Origin: Streptomyces sp. MspMP-M5
Lineage (GTDB): Bacteria; Actinomycetota; Actinomycetes; Streptomycetales; Streptomycetaceae
Assembly (NCBI RefSeq): GCF_000373585.1
Contig: NZ_KB891882.1
Span: 62,001-126,000 of the forward strand
DNA length: 64,000 bases
Direction of reading: 5' to 3'
A program made the translations under genes and the position numbers. The stretch's first letter is position 1; the number at the start of each line of letters is the position of its first letter. Below are positions 31,892-40,502 of the stretch, piece by piece. A model generated the notes under the pieces. The model was given only the letters and a program-made list of their open reading frames with translations. It made no database searches and was not told the origin of the DNA.

Positions 31892-34810
31892 ATGAGCGAG
31901 TCCGAGAACACCGGCCCGACCGGGCCGGGCGAAGCCGCCGCCGACGAGCCCCTGGCGATCGTCGCCATGAGTTGCCGCTACCCGGGCGGGATCTGCTCTC
32001 CTGAGGATCTGTGGCAGGTCGTCACCGACGAACGGGACGTCATCTCCGACTTCCCCGACGACCGAGGCTGGGACCTGGACTCTCCCAACGACAACGACAA
32101 CGACGCCGGCCCGGCCGTCCCCGGGAAGACGTACGTCAACCGCGGCGGCTTCCTGGAGCACGCCGCCGGCTTCGACGCCGCCTTCTTCGACATCTCGCCC
32201 CACGAGGCGCCGGCGATGAGCCCCCAGCAGCGTCTGCTGCTCGAAGTGTCCCGGGAGGTCCTGGAGCGGGCCGCCCTCGACCCGACCACCCTCCGGAGCG
32301 GCCGCACCGGCGTCTTCGTCGGCGCCGACCCACACGAGGACGGCCCACGGTTCCGGGACGCCCCCGGCCTGGCGGGACGCCTCCTGGCCCTCCTGACCGG
32401 CGGCGACACGACCTGCGTCACAGCGGACACCTCCGCCTCCGGCTCGCTGGTCGCCCTCCATCACGCCGCCCAGGCCCTGCGCCGCGGCGCGTGCTCGCTG
32501 GCGCTCGCCGGCGGCGTCTCGGCGATGGCCACACCGGCGGACTCCGTCGCCTTCAGCGGACTGCGGGCCCCGGCCCCGGGCAGCCGCCGCACGGCGTTCC
32601 TCGCGGTCGCCGACGGCACGATGTGGTCCGAGGGCGTCGGCATGATCGCCCTGGAGCGGCTGTCCGACGCCCGCCGCAACGGCCACCCCGCCCTGGCCGT
32701 GATCCGCGGATCGGCGATCAACTCGGACGATTTCGGCGGTGGTTCGACCACGCCCCATGCCGCTCCCGGCAGCGCGCCCAACACCGCCCCCGATGGGGAC
32801 GCGCAGGTAGCCGTCATCCGCCAAGCCCTGGCCGACGCCCGCCTCACTCCGGACGCCGTGGACGCGGTCGAGACCCACGGCCCGGGCACCCGCCTCGGCG
32901 ATCTGACCGAAGCCCGTTCCCTGACGGCCGTCTACGGCCGCAACCGCCCGCCGGGCCGCCCACTGCTGGTCGGATCGGTGCAGACGAACATCGGCCACAC
33001 CCTGGCCGCGGCCGGTGTCGCCGGCGTCATCAAGACCGTCATGGCGCTGCGCCACGGGGTGCTGCCCCGGTCGCTGCACGACGAGGAACCGAACCTGCCC
33101 GTAGACGGGGCGGGAGACGGGCTGCGGCTGCTGACCGCCCCCCTGCCCTGGCCGGCGGGCGAACGGCCCCGGCGCGCCGGCGTATCGGGCTTCGGCCCGA
33201 GCGGCACCCACGCCCACGTCCTCGTCGAGGAGGCCCCCGCCGCCGATGCCACACCCGCACCGGCCTGGAACGCACAACCGGAACCAGATCCGGAGCCGCT
33301 GCCGGTGCTTTCGGCTCCCGGAATGTCGGCCTGGCCGGTCTCGGGCCGCAGCGCGGCGGCCCTGGCGGCACAGGCGGGCCGGCTTCGTGAATTCGCCCTG
33401 GCCCGCCCGGAGCTCGACGCCACGGACGTGGGTCGGTCGTTGGCGACGACCCGGACGTCCTTCGCGCACCGGGCCGTCGTGACCGGCGCGGACCGGGAGG
33501 AACTCGCCGCCGGCCTGGCCGCGGTGGCCACCGGCCAGCCGGCCGCCGGCGTGGTCACGGGCGTGACCGCCGCGACGACCGACGGCCCCGGCCGGGTGAC
33601 GTTCGTCTTCCCCGGCCAGGGCAGCCAGTGGCTCGGCATGGGCCGTGAACTCCGCGAGACCAGCCCGGTGTTCGCCGCCCGCCTGGCCCGGTGCGCCGAG
33701 GCGCTGGGCCCGTATGTCGACTGGTCCCTCGATGACGTCCTTGCCGGCGCGGAGGGCGCACCCGCCCTGGAGAGAGCCGACGTCGTACAGCCCGCACTCT
33801 GGGCCGTGATGGTGTCCCTGGCCGCCGTCTGGCAGGCCGCCGGCGTCACCCCCGATGCCGTGATCGGCCATTCCCAGGGGGAGATCGCCGCCGCCTGCGT
33901 GGCCGGCGTTCTGTCCCTGGACCACGGCGCCCGGGTCGTCGCCCTCCGCGCCCGGGCCGTGAGGGCGCTGACGGGCCGGGGCGGCATGCTCTCGGTGCCC
34001 GAGCCCGCCGCCCGGGTACGGGAGCGGCTCGCCGCCTGGGACGACCGGCTGTCGGTGGCCGCCGTCAACGGCCCGGCGGCCACCGTGGTCTCCGGCGACC
34101 CGGACGCCCTGGAGGACTTGGCCGCGGTCTGCGAGACGGACGGTGTCCGCGCCCGCCTGATCCCCGTGGACCACGCCTCGCACAGCCCGCAGGTCGCCGA
34201 CCTGCGGGACGAGATCCTCCGGACCCTGGAGGGCATCAGACCGGGCGAGGCCCGGATCCCGATCGTCTCCGCGATGACCGGCCAGATGCTGGCCGGCCCG
34301 GAGATGGACCCGGCGTACTGGTACGCCAGCCTGCGCGCCCCCGTGGAGTTCGACCGCGCCCTCCGCACCCTGGTCGCGGGCGGGCACCGGACGTTCATCG
34401 AGACCTCCCCTCACCCGGTGTTGGTCTCCGCGATCGGCGACACCGTCCGGGACGGCGTCGCCGCCCACCCCCGCGGCACGCCCGCCGTCCTGATCACCGG
34501 CACCCTGCGGCGCGACGACGGCGGCCCGGCCCGTCTGCTGGCCTCGTTCGCGGACGCCTACGTCCAGGGCGTCACGGTGAACTGGGCAGCGGTCCTCGGC
34601 CCCGGCCGACGGGTCGACCTGCCCACCTACGCCTTCCAACGCCGACGGTACGGGCTCACCGCCGGCGACCGGCCGACGACCAGCTCCGGAACCGCAACCG
34701 GAACCGCAACCGGAACCGCTCCAGGACAACCGCTCGACGCCCCGCCCGAGTTGCCCGCCTCCCCGGCCGACACGAGCACACACGGTCACAGCCCGTCCGC
34801 CACCGGATGA
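31892..34810 (+). CDS. Orphan polyketide synthase KS-AT didomain with Cys-to-Ala ketosynthase
   Basis: Type I modular PKS fragment, 972 residues. The ketosynthase spans about 20-450, but the usual DTACSSS is DTSASGS, putting Ala at the catalytic cysteine (residue 182). Both histidines remain (His329 in ETHGPGT, His369 in NIGHT), while the usual Lys of VKSN is Gln364. The acyltransferase spans about 560-880: PGQGSQW, nucleophile Ser661 in GHSQGE, ADVVQP, and HASH at 761-764 where YASH marks methylmalonyl and HAFH malonyl. GHSQGE and DVVQ favour methylmalonyl. It ends after the post-AT linker TYAFQRRRYGL with no ACP, ketoreductase or docking domain. ATG at 31892 follows GGAG. This layout resembles a decarboxylating loading module lacking its carrier protein, or a decayed remnant. 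Confidence 0.85.
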   Translation: MSESENTGPTGPGEAAADEPLAIVAMSCRYPGGICSPEDLWQVVTDERDVISDFPDDRGWDLDSPNDNDNDAGPAVPGKTYVNRGGFLEHAAGFDAAFFDISPHEAPAMSPQQRLLLEVSREVLERAALDPTTLRSGRTGVFVGADPHEDGPRFRDAPGLAGRLLALLTGGDTTCVTADTSASGSLVALHHAAQALRRGACSLALAGGVSAMATPADSVAFSGLRAPAPGSRRTAFLAVADGTMWSEGVGMIALERLSDARRNGHPALAVIRGSAINSDDFGGGSTTPHAAPGSAPNTAPDGDAQVAVIRQALADARLTPDAVDAVETHGPGTRLGDLTEARSLTAVYGRNRPPGRPLLVGSVQTNIGHTLAAAGVAGVIKTVMALRHGVLPRSLHDEEPNLPVDGAGDGLRLLTAPLPWPAGERPRRAGVSGFGPSGTHAHVLVEEAPAADATPAPAWNAQPEPDPEPLPVLSAPGMSAWPVSGRSAAALAAQAGRLREFALARPELDATDVGRSLATTRTSFAHRAVVTGADREELAAGLAAVATGQPAAGVVTGVTAATTDGPGRVTFVFPGQGSQWLGMGRELRETSPVFAARLARCAEALGPYVDWSLDDVLAGAEGAPALERADVVQPALWAVMVSLAAVWQAAGVTPDAVIGHSQGEIAAACVAGVLSLDHGARVVALRARAVRALTGRGGMLSVPEPAARVRERLAAWDDRLSVAAVNGPAATVVSGDPDALEDLAAVCETDGVRARLIPVDHASHSPQVADLRDEILRTLEGIRPGEARIPIVSAMTGQMLAGPEMDPAYWYASLRAPVEFDRALRTLVAGGHRTFIETSPHPVLVSAIGDTVRDGVAAHPRGTPAVLITGTLRRDDGGPARLLASFADAYVQGVTVNWAAVLGPGRRVDLPTYAFQRRRYGLTAGDRPTTSSGTATGTATGTAPGQPLDAPPELPASPADTSTHGHSPSATG
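34688..34719 (+). repeat. 12-bp tandem repeat in PKS 3' end
   Basis: GGAACCGCAACC repeated about 2.7 times, encoding GTAT repeats in the low-complexity tail after the acyltransferase. Confidence 0.8.
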
Positions 34811-34974
34811 CGGCCCGTTCACCGGCCGAGCCGCCGGGCCCCCTCCCACGCCCCACCTCCCGTATCCATAGGGAAGGACTCGTACGAAACCGCGAACCTA
34901 GGTACGTTGTGTACAGGCGCCAAAGGGGCGTCCGTTGTGTGCGGTAGCAGTATGTGCGAGAAGGCGTGGCTGTT

Positions 34975-35418
34975 GTGTTGATGACCGGGAAGATCCTGCG
35001 GTTCGACGAGATTCGCGGTTATGGCTTCATCGCTCCCGATACGGGCGACGAAGACGTTTTCATGCATGCGAACGACCTGGTTGACGAGAAGAATTTCTAC
35101 CAGGCCGGTTACGAGGTCGAGTTCTTCATGGAAGCGGGGGAAAAGGGCCCGAAGGCATCCCAGATCAGGCTCGTCAACAAGCCGGTGAGCCGCCAGCTCG
35201 CCCGCGGCTCACTGGCCCCGGGCACGGTCCGTACCACCCTTGCGCCGGAGCGCCGGGTCGACGACGACCTGTGCGACGTCCTGACCGCCGCCGATTTCCG
35301 CAGCGAACTGATCGAGACCCTGGTCGCGGCCGACGAGACCCTGACGGCCGCGCAGATCCAGCGGATCCGTACCAGCCTCGTCGACATCGCGCGCCACCAC
35401 GGTTGGGTCGAAGGCTGA
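34975..35418 (+). CDS. Cold-shock-domain protein with C-terminal extension
   Basis: Protein of about 147 residues. Residues 3-68 are a cold-shock (OB-fold) domain: GKILRFDEIRGYGFIAP carries an RNP1-like strand and DEDVFMHANDL the RNP2-like strand, so it should bind single-stranded RNA or DNA. A further 75 residues (DDDLCDVLTAADFRSELIE..LVDIARHHGWVEG) form a helical domain absent from classical CspA. GTG at 34975 or ATG at 34981 are possible starts, with GAGAAGG upstream. It sits between the KS-AT gene and the thioesterase gene but has its own terminator, so it need not belong to polyketide synthesis. Confidence 0.85.
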   Translation: MLMTGKILRFDEIRGYGFIAPDTGDEDVFMHANDLVDEKNFYQAGYEVEFFMEAGEKGPKASQIRLVNKPVSRQLARGSLAPGTVRTTLAPERRVDDDLCDVLTAADFRSELIETLVAADETLTAAQIQRIRTSLVDIARHHGWVEG

Positions 35419-35521
35419 CCCGCGCCACAGTGCCGGAACCGCATGAACCACGGAACACGTGGTCGGTACCGGAACGCCGATGACCGGCGAACTCCGCCTT
35501 GGCCGGCGGACCTTACGTCTC

Positions 35522-35561
35522 AGGGGTGCCGCATGTGCGCCGTCGCACTTGCGGCGCCCCT
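35522..35561 (+). terminator. Terminator after cold-shock-domain gene
   Basis: Stem AGGGGTGCCGCA / TGCGGCGCCCCT (one G-T pair) with an inner GTGCG/CGCAC pairing. It separates the cold-shock gene from the thioesterase gene. Confidence 0.75.
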
Positions 35562-35622
35562 GTTCACCGTGCCCTCCCCGGCTTGACAGCCATGGGCGGG
35601 GCCGAGGAAGGGATCGACGCCC

Positions 35623-36378
35623 GTGACACAGAGCTCCACCGCCACCGACCCGTGGGTCCGGCGCTACCACCCCGCCCCCGCTGCCGGCTCCCGGCTGATG
35701 TGCTTCCCGCACGCGGGCGGCTCCGCCAGCTTCTACTTCCCGGTGTCCACCGCGCTCTCCGGCACTGTCGAGGTCCTCGCGATGCAGTACCCGGGCCGTC
35801 AGGACCGGCACGGCGAGCAGCCGATCGGGAGCATTTCCGCCATGGCCGACCAACTGGCCGACGCCCTGCGCCCGTGGACCGACCGGCCCTTCGCCTTCTT
35901 CGGGCACAGCATGGGTGCGGTGCTGGCATTCGAGACCGCGCTGCGCCTGGAGAAGGACGGCATCAGCCCCACCATGCTGTTCCTCTCCGGCCGCCGGGCC
36001 CCCTCGCTCTTCTACGACGAGACCGTCCACCAGCGCGACGACGAGGGTCTGATAGCCGAGCTGAAGAAGCTGAGCGGCACGGACGCGCGCGTACTCGGTG
36101 ACGAGGAGATCCTGCGCATGGTGCTCCCGGCCATCCGCAGCGACTACCGGGCCATCGAGACCTACCGCTGCGAGCCGGGCGCCAAGGTTGCCTGCCCCGT
36201 GACCGTCCTCACCGGCGACGACGACCCCCGCACCACCATCGAGGACGCCCGCGGCTGGCAGGCGCACACCGACGGCCCCTTCGACCTCGCCGTCTATCCC
36301 GGTGGCCACTTCTACCTGGCCGACCACCAGGAGGACATCAACAAGCGCCTCGTCGCCCACGCCCGCTCGACCGCCTGA
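35623..36378 (+). CDS. Type II thioesterase
   Basis: Stand-alone alpha/beta-hydrolase thioesterase of 251 residues. Such enzymes clear misprimed carrier proteins in polyketide or nonribosomal peptide synthesis. Markers are MCFPHAGGSASF (about 24), the nucleophile elbow GHSMGA (Ser96), TGDDDP (acid) and PGGHFYL (His about 228). The GTG at 35623 has GGAAGGGA upstream. The only synthase gene nearby is the KS-AT didomain 0.8 kb upstream, which has no carrier domain. It could instead edit a synthase encoded elsewhere. A terminator follows directly. Confidence 0.9.
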   Translation: MTQSSTATDPWVRRYHPAPAAGSRLMCFPHAGGSASFYFPVSTALSGTVEVLAMQYPGRQDRHGEQPIGSISAMADQLADALRPWTDRPFAFFGHSMGAVLAFETALRLEKDGISPTMLFLSGRRAPSLFYDETVHQRDDEGLIAELKKLSGTDARVLGDEEILRMVLPAIRSDYRAIETYRCEPGAKVACPVTVLTGDDDPRTTIEDARGWQAHTDGPFDLAVYPGGHFYLADHQEDINKRLVAHARSTA

Positions 36379-36399
36379 CACAGGCCATACCCGCCACGA

Positions 36400-36437
36400 C
36401 CGCCGAGGCCCACCTGAGCACCCCCGGGCCTCGGCGG
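36400..36437 (+). terminator. Terminator of thioesterase gene
   Basis: Perfect 12-bp stem CCGCCGAGGCCC / GGGCCTCGGCGG with a 14-base loop, 21 bases after the stop. Confidence 0.85.
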
Positions 36438-36494
36438 AGCCGCGTCCGGAGGCAACCGGCACGATCGGATGCGCAACGCAACCCACCGCTCCCG

Positions 36495-36529
36495 CCTGTG
36501 GAAAACCGCTCGCGCGAGTTGTCCACAGG
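36495..36529. promoter_or_regulatory. Inverted pair of DnaA boxes around a CG palindrome
   Basis: TGTGGAAAA (36497-36505) is the reverse of TTTTCCACA, and TTGTCCACA (36519-36527) is the Streptomyces DnaA-box sequence. The arms CCTGTGGA and TCCACAGG are exact inverted repeats, and between them lies the palindrome CTCGCGCGAG. It lies 39 bases upstream of the DUF4192 start. Confidence 0.6.
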
Positions 36530-36567
36530 GGTCGCGGAACGCCGCGCCGCCGCGGGATCTTCGAGCC

Positions 36568-38244
36568 ATGAATCCGCACAACGAACCCCACGACCCCACC
36601 CCCGACGACGCGCAACAACCCCACGACGCCGAAACCCGCGCCACCCACCCCGACACCCCCGACCCGGACAACTCCTGCACCGCCAACTCCCGCGCCGGCA
36701 AGCCGCACTCCGCCACCCCTCACCCCGACGAAACCGCCACCACCCCCGCCGACGCCACCCCGGACCCCGCGCCGCCCCACGCGCCCCACAACCACCCACC
36801 GACCCCCTACGACCCGCCAAGCCCCTCCCTCTTCTGCAACACCGACAACCCCCTACCCAACACCACCCCGCGACTCCCCGACGCCGCGAACCCCTCCGCC
36901 CCCGCCGCAGCAGCCGACTCCGTCCCGCCGCCCAACCCTTCCCCGCCTCCACCCACCGAGCCCCAAGTCGTCCTCCGCGGCCCCGCCGAACTCGCCGACG
37001 CGCTGCCCTACCTCCTCGGCTTCTATCCGGACGACAGCATCGTCATGGTCGCCCTGCACGGCGAACGCACCCGCTTCGGCGGCCGACTCCGACTCGGCAT
37101 CCCCGCCGACCCGTCCCACTGGCCCGACGTCAGCGATCAGCTCGCCGACTGCCTGATCTCCGGCGCCCGCAAGCGCTCCGACCGCCTCGTCGGCATCCTC
37201 GTCTTCCTCTGCCAGGAGCCGTCACCGGGCGAGAGCGGCCAGGACGTCAAGGAACGCCTCCGCCCTCTGGCACAGCGGCTCCGCACCGCCTGCGGCTCCC
37301 TGGACGTGCCGGTCCTGGAAGCCCTGTGCCTCTCCAACGGCCGCTTCTGGTCCTACTGTTGCCCCGACTATCGCTGCTGTCCCGCCGACGGCACCCCGCT
37401 GTTCCTGCCCGGTACGTCCGTCATGGCCGCGGCCGCCGCCTACGCGGGCATGCAGGTGCGCGGCTCGCTCAAGGAGATGGAGGCCAGGCTTGCGCCCCGC
37501 ACCGGCCCACGCGGCGCCGACCAGGAGAAGGCACTGGACGAGGCGGCCTCCGAACTCCTCCCGCGGATGCTCCGCCCGGACGGCGCCGGCACCGTCCAAC
37601 GGGACACGCTCGAACTGGCCGCCGCGATGGTCCACCGTTTCCGCCGTGACACCCCCTCCGGCAGCACCCGCGCCCGGGACGCCTGCGACGACGCGCTGAT
37701 CACCGACGCCGAGGCCGCCACCCTGATCCTCGGCCTCCAGGACCGCACCACCCGGGACCGTGCCGCGGAATGGATGGACGGTCCCGACGCCGCCGCGGCG
37801 CTCCGGCTCTGGCGCGCCCTCGCCCGCCGCTGCACCGGCGGCTACGGGGAACACGCCGCGGCGCCCCTGACCCTCGCCGGCTGGGTCTGCTGGTCCACGG
37901 CCGACGGCCCGTCCGCACGCGTCGCCCTCAGCCGCGCCCTGACCGCCGACCCCGACTGCGTCTTCGCCCAACTGCTGCACCGCGCCATCAACGAGGGCCT
38001 GGACCCCGAGCCACTGCGCCGCTGCCTGCGCCGGCAACGCGAGGAGGCCGAGGCCGCCTCCGCCGGCGGTGAGGCGACCACAAAAGGCCGCCGCGGCACC
38101 GCACAACGGCCAGCCGCCCCACCGCGCCAGGGAAACTCCGCCCGGCGCCGCGGCCCACGGGGCGGCACCGCCCCCGGTTCCCGGACGACCGGAGCGCCGG
38201 GCACCCGCCGGACCGGACGGGACGGTGACCGAAGTCGGCGGTGA
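36568..38244 (+). CDS. DUF4192 protein with long Pro/Thr/His-rich N-terminus
   Basis: Actinobacterial DUF4192 protein of 558 residues, function unknown. Residues 1-130 are very rich in Pro, Thr, Asp and His, and the coding strand there is strikingly rich in C and A. The DUF4192 domain starts at about 132 (QVVLRGPAELADALPYLLGFYPDDSIVMVAL). A cysteine cluster, SYCCPDYRCC, is near residue 265. The C-terminal part has TPR-like helices (AALRLWRALARRCTGG..LTADPDCVFAQLLHRAINEGL) and a basic tail. No signal peptide. The ATG at 36568 has only a weak ribosome binding site. DnaA-type boxes lie just upstream. Confidence 0.8.
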   Translation: MNPHNEPHDPTPDDAQQPHDAETRATHPDTPDPDNSCTANSRAGKPHSATPHPDETATTPADATPDPAPPHAPHNHPPTPYDPPSPSLFCNTDNPLPNTTPRLPDAANPSAPAAAADSVPPPNPSPPPPTEPQVVLRGPAELADALPYLLGFYPDDSIVMVALHGERTRFGGRLRLGIPADPSHWPDVSDQLADCLISGARKRSDRLVGILVFLCQEPSPGESGQDVKERLRPLAQRLRTACGSLDVPVLEALCLSNGRFWSYCCPDYRCCPADGTPLFLPGTSVMAAAAAYAGMQVRGSLKEMEARLAPRTGPRGADQEKALDEAASELLPRMLRPDGAGTVQRDTLELAAAMVHRFRRDTPSGSTRARDACDDALITDAEAATLILGLQDRTTRDRAAEWMDGPDAAAALRLWRALARRCTGGYGEHAAAPLTLAGWVCWSTADGPSARVALSRALTADPDCVFAQLLHRAINEGLDPEPLRRCLRRQREEAEAASAGGEATTKGRRGTAQRPAAPPRQGNSARRRGPRGGTAPGSRTTGAPGTRRTGRDGDRSRR

Positions 38245-38349
38245 CCGCGAGGGGCGAGGTACGGCCGGCGTGACCTGGTCGCCGGCCGCACCGTTCACCT
38301 GTATGGCGCAGTCCGTACGGAGCCCCGACCTCACCAGGGAGCACACAGC

Positions 38350-40455
38350 GTGCCAGGGATTGTCCCCACCACCCAGCCGACCCACCGCCCCACCGGAGAC
38401 CGACGCGCCACGCCGGCCCGGCCACCCCAGCCCCAACCCGTCCACGCGGCACTGGTCTGCATGGCCTTGCCCTCGCTCACTGTGTCGTCCACCACGGGAC
38501 AGCTCACCGGCCGGGGCCTGGACGGCAGCTACCGCGACGGCCGCCGCATCCTCTCCCGCTGCGAGTTGCGCGCCGCGGGCAGCGAACCACTCTTCGTCCA
38601 GGGGCGGTTGATCGCCACGGACCGCGCCCGCTTCACCGGAGTGCTGCGCAGAGCGGGTGAGCGCGGTCCCGACCCGGAGATCCGCATCGAGCGGCTGCGG
38701 TTCGCCGACGGCACCGAGTGGATCACCTTTCACAGCAGTGCCACCCGCCCCGTCCGCCTGCCCGTCGAACTCCACCTGGGCACCGATCTCGCGGACCTCG
38801 GTGCCGTCTCCGTCGGCCTTCCCGGCCCCGAACTCCGCGCCGCCGTCCATGGGTCCGGCCTCCGCTGGTCAGGACGCGGGGCGCACGCCGTGGTGACCGC
38901 CGACCCCGCACCCCAGGACGCCCTGGCCTCCGCCGGCCTGCTCCGCTGGGAACTGGAACTGCCGCCCGGAGGCAGGCGCACCCTGACCCTCCACCCCCGC
39001 CTGGAACACGGCACGGGCGCCCCGCCGACCCTGTCCGGACGCGGCAGCGCCGCCTTGATCCCCGGCCCGCGCAACGGCCCCGCCGGCCCCCGCCCCCGCA
39101 GCGAACGGCCCCCGCGCTCCTGGTCCGACGCCCGCCTGGAGTGCGACGACCCCCGCGCCGACGCCCTCCTGGCCGGCAGTCTCGCCGATCTGCACGGCCT
39201 GCTGATGCGCGACCCGGCCCTGCCCACGGACGTCTTCGTCGCCGGCGGCTTCCCCTGGCGCTGCGGCCTCGCGCCCGCCGAGGCCCTGTGGGCCGCCCGG
39301 ATGCTGCTTCCCCTCGGTACCCGCCTCGCCGCCGCCACCCTGCGCACCCTGGCCCGCACCCAACAGGCCACCCCGGGGGCGGATTTCGGCCGAATCCCCG
39401 GCCCCCTCCGGGACTCCGGGCCGCACGCCCCGCCCGCCTGCACCGGCATCGAAGCCACCCTCCTCTTCCCGGCGGTCCTCGCCGAGGCCCGCCGCTGGGG
39501 CCTGCCGGACCAGGAGACCGAACGCCTGCTGCCCGCCGCCGAACGCTGCCTCCAGTGGCTCCGCACGGCCACCGACCCCCGCGGCGCGGACCGCGGCGGC
39601 TACCTCCCCGACCCCGCCCCCCACGGCCCCTACCGCTGCGAGACCCAGGCCCACGCCCACCGCGCCGCGGTCCTCGGCGCCGACCTCCTGGACGCCTGCG
39701 GAGCCCCCGGCGCCGCCGCGCTCCGCGACTGGGCGGCGCAACTGCGCGCCCGTTTCCGCACCGACTTCTGGGCCGAGGACCGCCTCGGCGGCCGCCCGGC
39801 CGCCCTGCTCACCGGCGACGGCCGCCAGGTCCCCCACCTCGGCGCCACCGCCGCCCACCTCCTCGACACCGGCCTCCTCGGCGGCGGAACCTTCGCCCCC
39901 GGACTCCTGGACGCCGCCCAGACCGACCAACTCGCCCGACTTCTCCGCGGCCCCGCCATGGACTCCGGGTGGGGCCTGCGCGGACTCGGCGCCAAGGAGA
40001 GCGGCCACAACCCGTTCGGCCATCGCAGCGGAGCGGTCCGCGTCCACGAAACCGCCGTCGCCGCCGCCGGCCTCGCCGCGGCCGGACACGAAGCCGCCGC
40101 CGGCGCCCTGACCAAGGGCATCCTCGACGCCGCCGAGAGCTTCGGCCATCGCCTGCCCGAGATGTTCGCGGGCGAGCAGCGCACCGCCGGCGGCGTTCCC
40201 GTCCCGCACCCGGCGGCCTGCCGCCCCGCGGCCGTCGCGGCGGCCGGCGCGGTGCAGATGCTGATCGCTCTCGCCGGACTGCGCCCCGACGTCCCGGCCG
40301 GGACGGTTGCCGTCCGCCCCCTGGGCACCACCCCGCTCGGTGCGATGCAGCTGACCGGACTGACCATCGCCGAGCAGCCCTTCGCCGTACGGATCGGCCG
40401 GCTCGGCATGGGAATGGTCGAGGAGGCCGCGGACGGTCTGCAACTGGGGTCGTGA
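38350..40455 (+). CDS. Glycogen-debranching-type protein (N-terminal bis domain plus six-hairpin)
   Basis: Protein of 701 residues with an N-terminal beta-sandwich of the glycogen-debranching N-terminal type (LTGRGLDGSYRDGRRILSRCELRAAGSEPLFV) and a C-terminal six-hairpin glycosidase-like region (FVAGGFPWRCGLAPAEALWAARMLLPLGTRLAA.. GYLPDP.. MDSGWGLRGLGAKESGHNPFGHRSGAVRVHETAVAAAG). It probably acts on alpha-glucans or a related oligosaccharide, but the exact reaction is not established for this group. The GTG start follows AGGGAG. It may be co-transcribed with DUF4192, 105 bases upstream. No signal peptide is evident. Confidence 0.82.
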   Translation: MPGIVPTTQPTHRPTGDRRATPARPPQPQPVHAALVCMALPSLTVSSTTGQLTGRGLDGSYRDGRRILSRCELRAAGSEPLFVQGRLIATDRARFTGVLRRAGERGPDPEIRIERLRFADGTEWITFHSSATRPVRLPVELHLGTDLADLGAVSVGLPGPELRAAVHGSGLRWSGRGAHAVVTADPAPQDALASAGLLRWELELPPGGRRTLTLHPRLEHGTGAPPTLSGRGSAALIPGPRNGPAGPRPRSERPPRSWSDARLECDDPRADALLAGSLADLHGLLMRDPALPTDVFVAGGFPWRCGLAPAEALWAARMLLPLGTRLAAATLRTLARTQQATPGADFGRIPGPLRDSGPHAPPACTGIEATLLFPAVLAEARRWGLPDQETERLLPAAERCLQWLRTATDPRGADRGGYLPDPAPHGPYRCETQAHAHRAAVLGADLLDACGAPGAAALRDWAAQLRARFRTDFWAEDRLGGRPAALLTGDGRQVPHLGATAAHLLDTGLLGGGTFAPGLLDAAQTDQLARLLRGPAMDSGWGLRGLGAKESGHNPFGHRSGAVRVHETAVAAAGLAAAGHEAAAGALTKGILDAAESFGHRLPEMFAGEQRTAGGVPVPHPAACRPAAVAAAGAVQMLIALAGLRPDVPAGTVAVRPLGTTPLGAMQLTGLTIAEQPFAVRIGRLGMGMVEEAADGLQLGS

Positions 40456-40490
40456 AGCCCGCATGACCTGTTTATCGTCAGGCGGACGAC

Positions 40491-40496
40491 TATGAT
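40491..40496 (+). promoter_or_regulatory. -10 box for leaderless Nudix transcript
   Basis: TATGAT followed by six bases and the ATG. No ribosome binding site is present. Confidence 0.55.
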
Positions 40497-40502
40497 CGCG
40501 GC

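Noticed and set aside
31814..34849. A 1011-codon antisense frame opposite the KS-AT gene
   Set aside because: Gly/Arg/Ala-rich shadow frame with no motif.
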